In this document: one piece after another, positions 63,486-64,000 of the stretch
Layout of the letters: the number at the start of each line of letters is the position of its first letter
Position numbering within the stretch: position 1 is the stretch's first letter
Origin: Shimia sp051201625
GTDB lineage: Bacteria; Pseudomonadota; Alphaproteobacteria; Rhodobacterales; Rhodobacteraceae
Assembly (NCBI RefSeq): GCF_051201625.1
Contig: NZ_CP179203.1
Span: 3,782,001-3,846,000 of the forward strand
DNA: 64,000 nt
Reading direction: 5' to 3'
Translations under genes and position numbers: made by a program
The notes under the pieces: model-generated
Databases searched by the model: none
What the model saw: the letters and a program-made list of their open reading frames with translations, nothing else
Told to the model about the DNA's origin: nothing

Positions 63486-63962
63486 ATGACACCTGCTCGC
63501 CGCACCCGAATTCTTCTCGCAGTACTGACCGCGACTTTGCTGGTTTCATGCGGGAACAAATCCAAAAGTCCGACCGGATATGCTTTGGACGGGCGCACAA
63601 CAGAAGAATCTCAAAAGCGCGAAACGATATGGGACGTCTTTGGCTCCGACGATTCTGACATCACCGTGCAAGTCAACAAATACTTATGGGCCGCCTCTTT
63701 GGAGGTTCTGGATTTCTTGCCCGTTCAAAGCGTTGACCCTTTTTCCGGCGTCATTGTAACAGGATACGGCACACCTCCGGGCGGTGGGCGATCTTATCGG
63801 GCCACCATTTACATCCGTGATCCCTCGCTTGACGCACGCTCTTTGAACGTTGCGATGCAAACCCGCGGAGGCGCAGCGGTATCAGAGGGCACGGTTCGCG
63901 CCGTCGAAGACGCGATACTGACTCGCGCACGCCAAATTCGGATTGCAGACGGTAAGCTCTGA
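63486..63962 (+). CDS. DUF3576 domain-containing lipoprotein
   Basis: A 158-residue lipoprotein with a signal ending in LLVSC (Cys22) and a DUF3576 domain (ETIWDVFGSDDSD, NKYLWAASLEVLDFLPV, YRATIYIRDPSL). Function unknown; in alphaproteobacteria it commonly precedes leuS, lptE and holA. The ATG at 63486 gives the standard length; an upstream in-frame ATG at 63429 would spoil the signal peptide. Confidence 0.9.
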   Translation: MTPARRTRILLAVLTATLLVSCGNKSKSPTGYALDGRTTEESQKRETIWDVFGSDDSDITVQVNKYLWAASLEVLDFLPVQSVDPFSGVIVTGYGTPPGGGRSYRATIYIRDPSLDARSLNVAMQTRGGAAVSEGTVRAVEDAILTRARQIRIADGKL

Positions 63963-63987
63963 GGCTTGTTACTTCGTTTGTCCAACA

Positions 63988-64000
63988 ATGCTAAGATATC
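63988..64000 (+). CDS. Possible start of leucyl-tRNA synthetase, cut by right edge
   Basis: An ATG at 63988 reads Met-Leu-Arg-Tyr before the window ends. LeuS proteins of this group often begin with Met-x-Arg-Tyr, and leuS usually follows the DUF3576 gene. No ribosome binding site is seen and only four codons are available, so this is a guess from gene order. Confidence 0.3.

Noticed and set aside
1..64000. Search for CRISPR arrays, insertion sequences, integrases, tRNA and rRNA genes
   Set aside because: No repeat-spacer pattern, transposase motif, terminal inverted repeats or cloverleaf sequence was recognised by eye.

Overview
This window looks like a chromosomal core segment of a marine Rhodobacterales (Roseobacter-group) alphaproteobacterium. 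The pointers are a Rhodobacterales-type DUF6478 protein, an alphaproteobacterial DUF3576 lipoprotein, a small Roseobacter-type porin, a hemP gene, a free-standing Trm112-like protein beside a LonN-domain protein, GcvT-fused flavoprotein dehydrogenases for methylated glycines, and an error-prone polymerase of the DnaE2 type. Base composition and gene style are even throughout. I saw no insertion sequence, integrase, prophage, CRISPR array, tRNA or rRNA.

Layout. 1-6 kb: accD (cut by the left edge), a CPBP membrane protease, a DUF6478 gene with a small partner, fadH and a LysR regulator. 6.7-17 kb: tightly packed housekeeping clusters. They are cinA-GNAT-AhpD-like-OmpA, sfsA, map, a flavoprotein-rsmD-HAD operon, a peroxiredoxin, and ridA-GDPD-FemAB-like-phhB. 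Many of these neighbours overlap by 4 nt. 17.2-24.5 kb: an 850-nt gene-poor gap, mlaA-mlaC, a class A penicillin-binding protein, glnK-amtB with a terminator, and a short lone hemP. 24.5-33.4 kb: sseA-aminotransferase, an unrecognised protein, smpB, a THUMP RNA methyltransferase, dnaE2 behind a likely LexA box, and an RluA-type synthase.

33.6-42.5 kb is the most pathway-like block. It holds two ~815-residue FAD-GcvT dehydrogenases (dimethylglycine/sarcosine type), a GlxA/GbdR-like regulator, a homocysteine S-methyltransferase, a quinone-oxidoreductase-like protein, and an XRE-cupin regulator whose own upstream region carries a spaced array of inverted repeats. Together these suggest catabolism of methylated glycines (betaine to glycine) feeding one-carbon and methionine metabolism. 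42.6-64 kb returns to core functions: msrC, thiolase, gamma-glutamyltransferase-like, hspQ, a transporter, an SLT lipoprotein, lolA-ftsK-aminotransferase-amidase, a UbiH-type hydroxylase, Trm112-LonN-thioredoxin/TPR-xth, a response regulator with a structured 3' RNA, ribA, an L,D-transpeptidase, yggS, a porin, a DUF3576 lipoprotein, and a possible start of leuS at the right edge.

I found no obviously new multi-gene system. The points most worth a second look are the C-terminally short, orphan dnaE2 under a LexA-like site, the operator array of the XRE-cupin regulator, the structured RNA 3' of the response regulator, and the unrecognised protein at 26787-27527.
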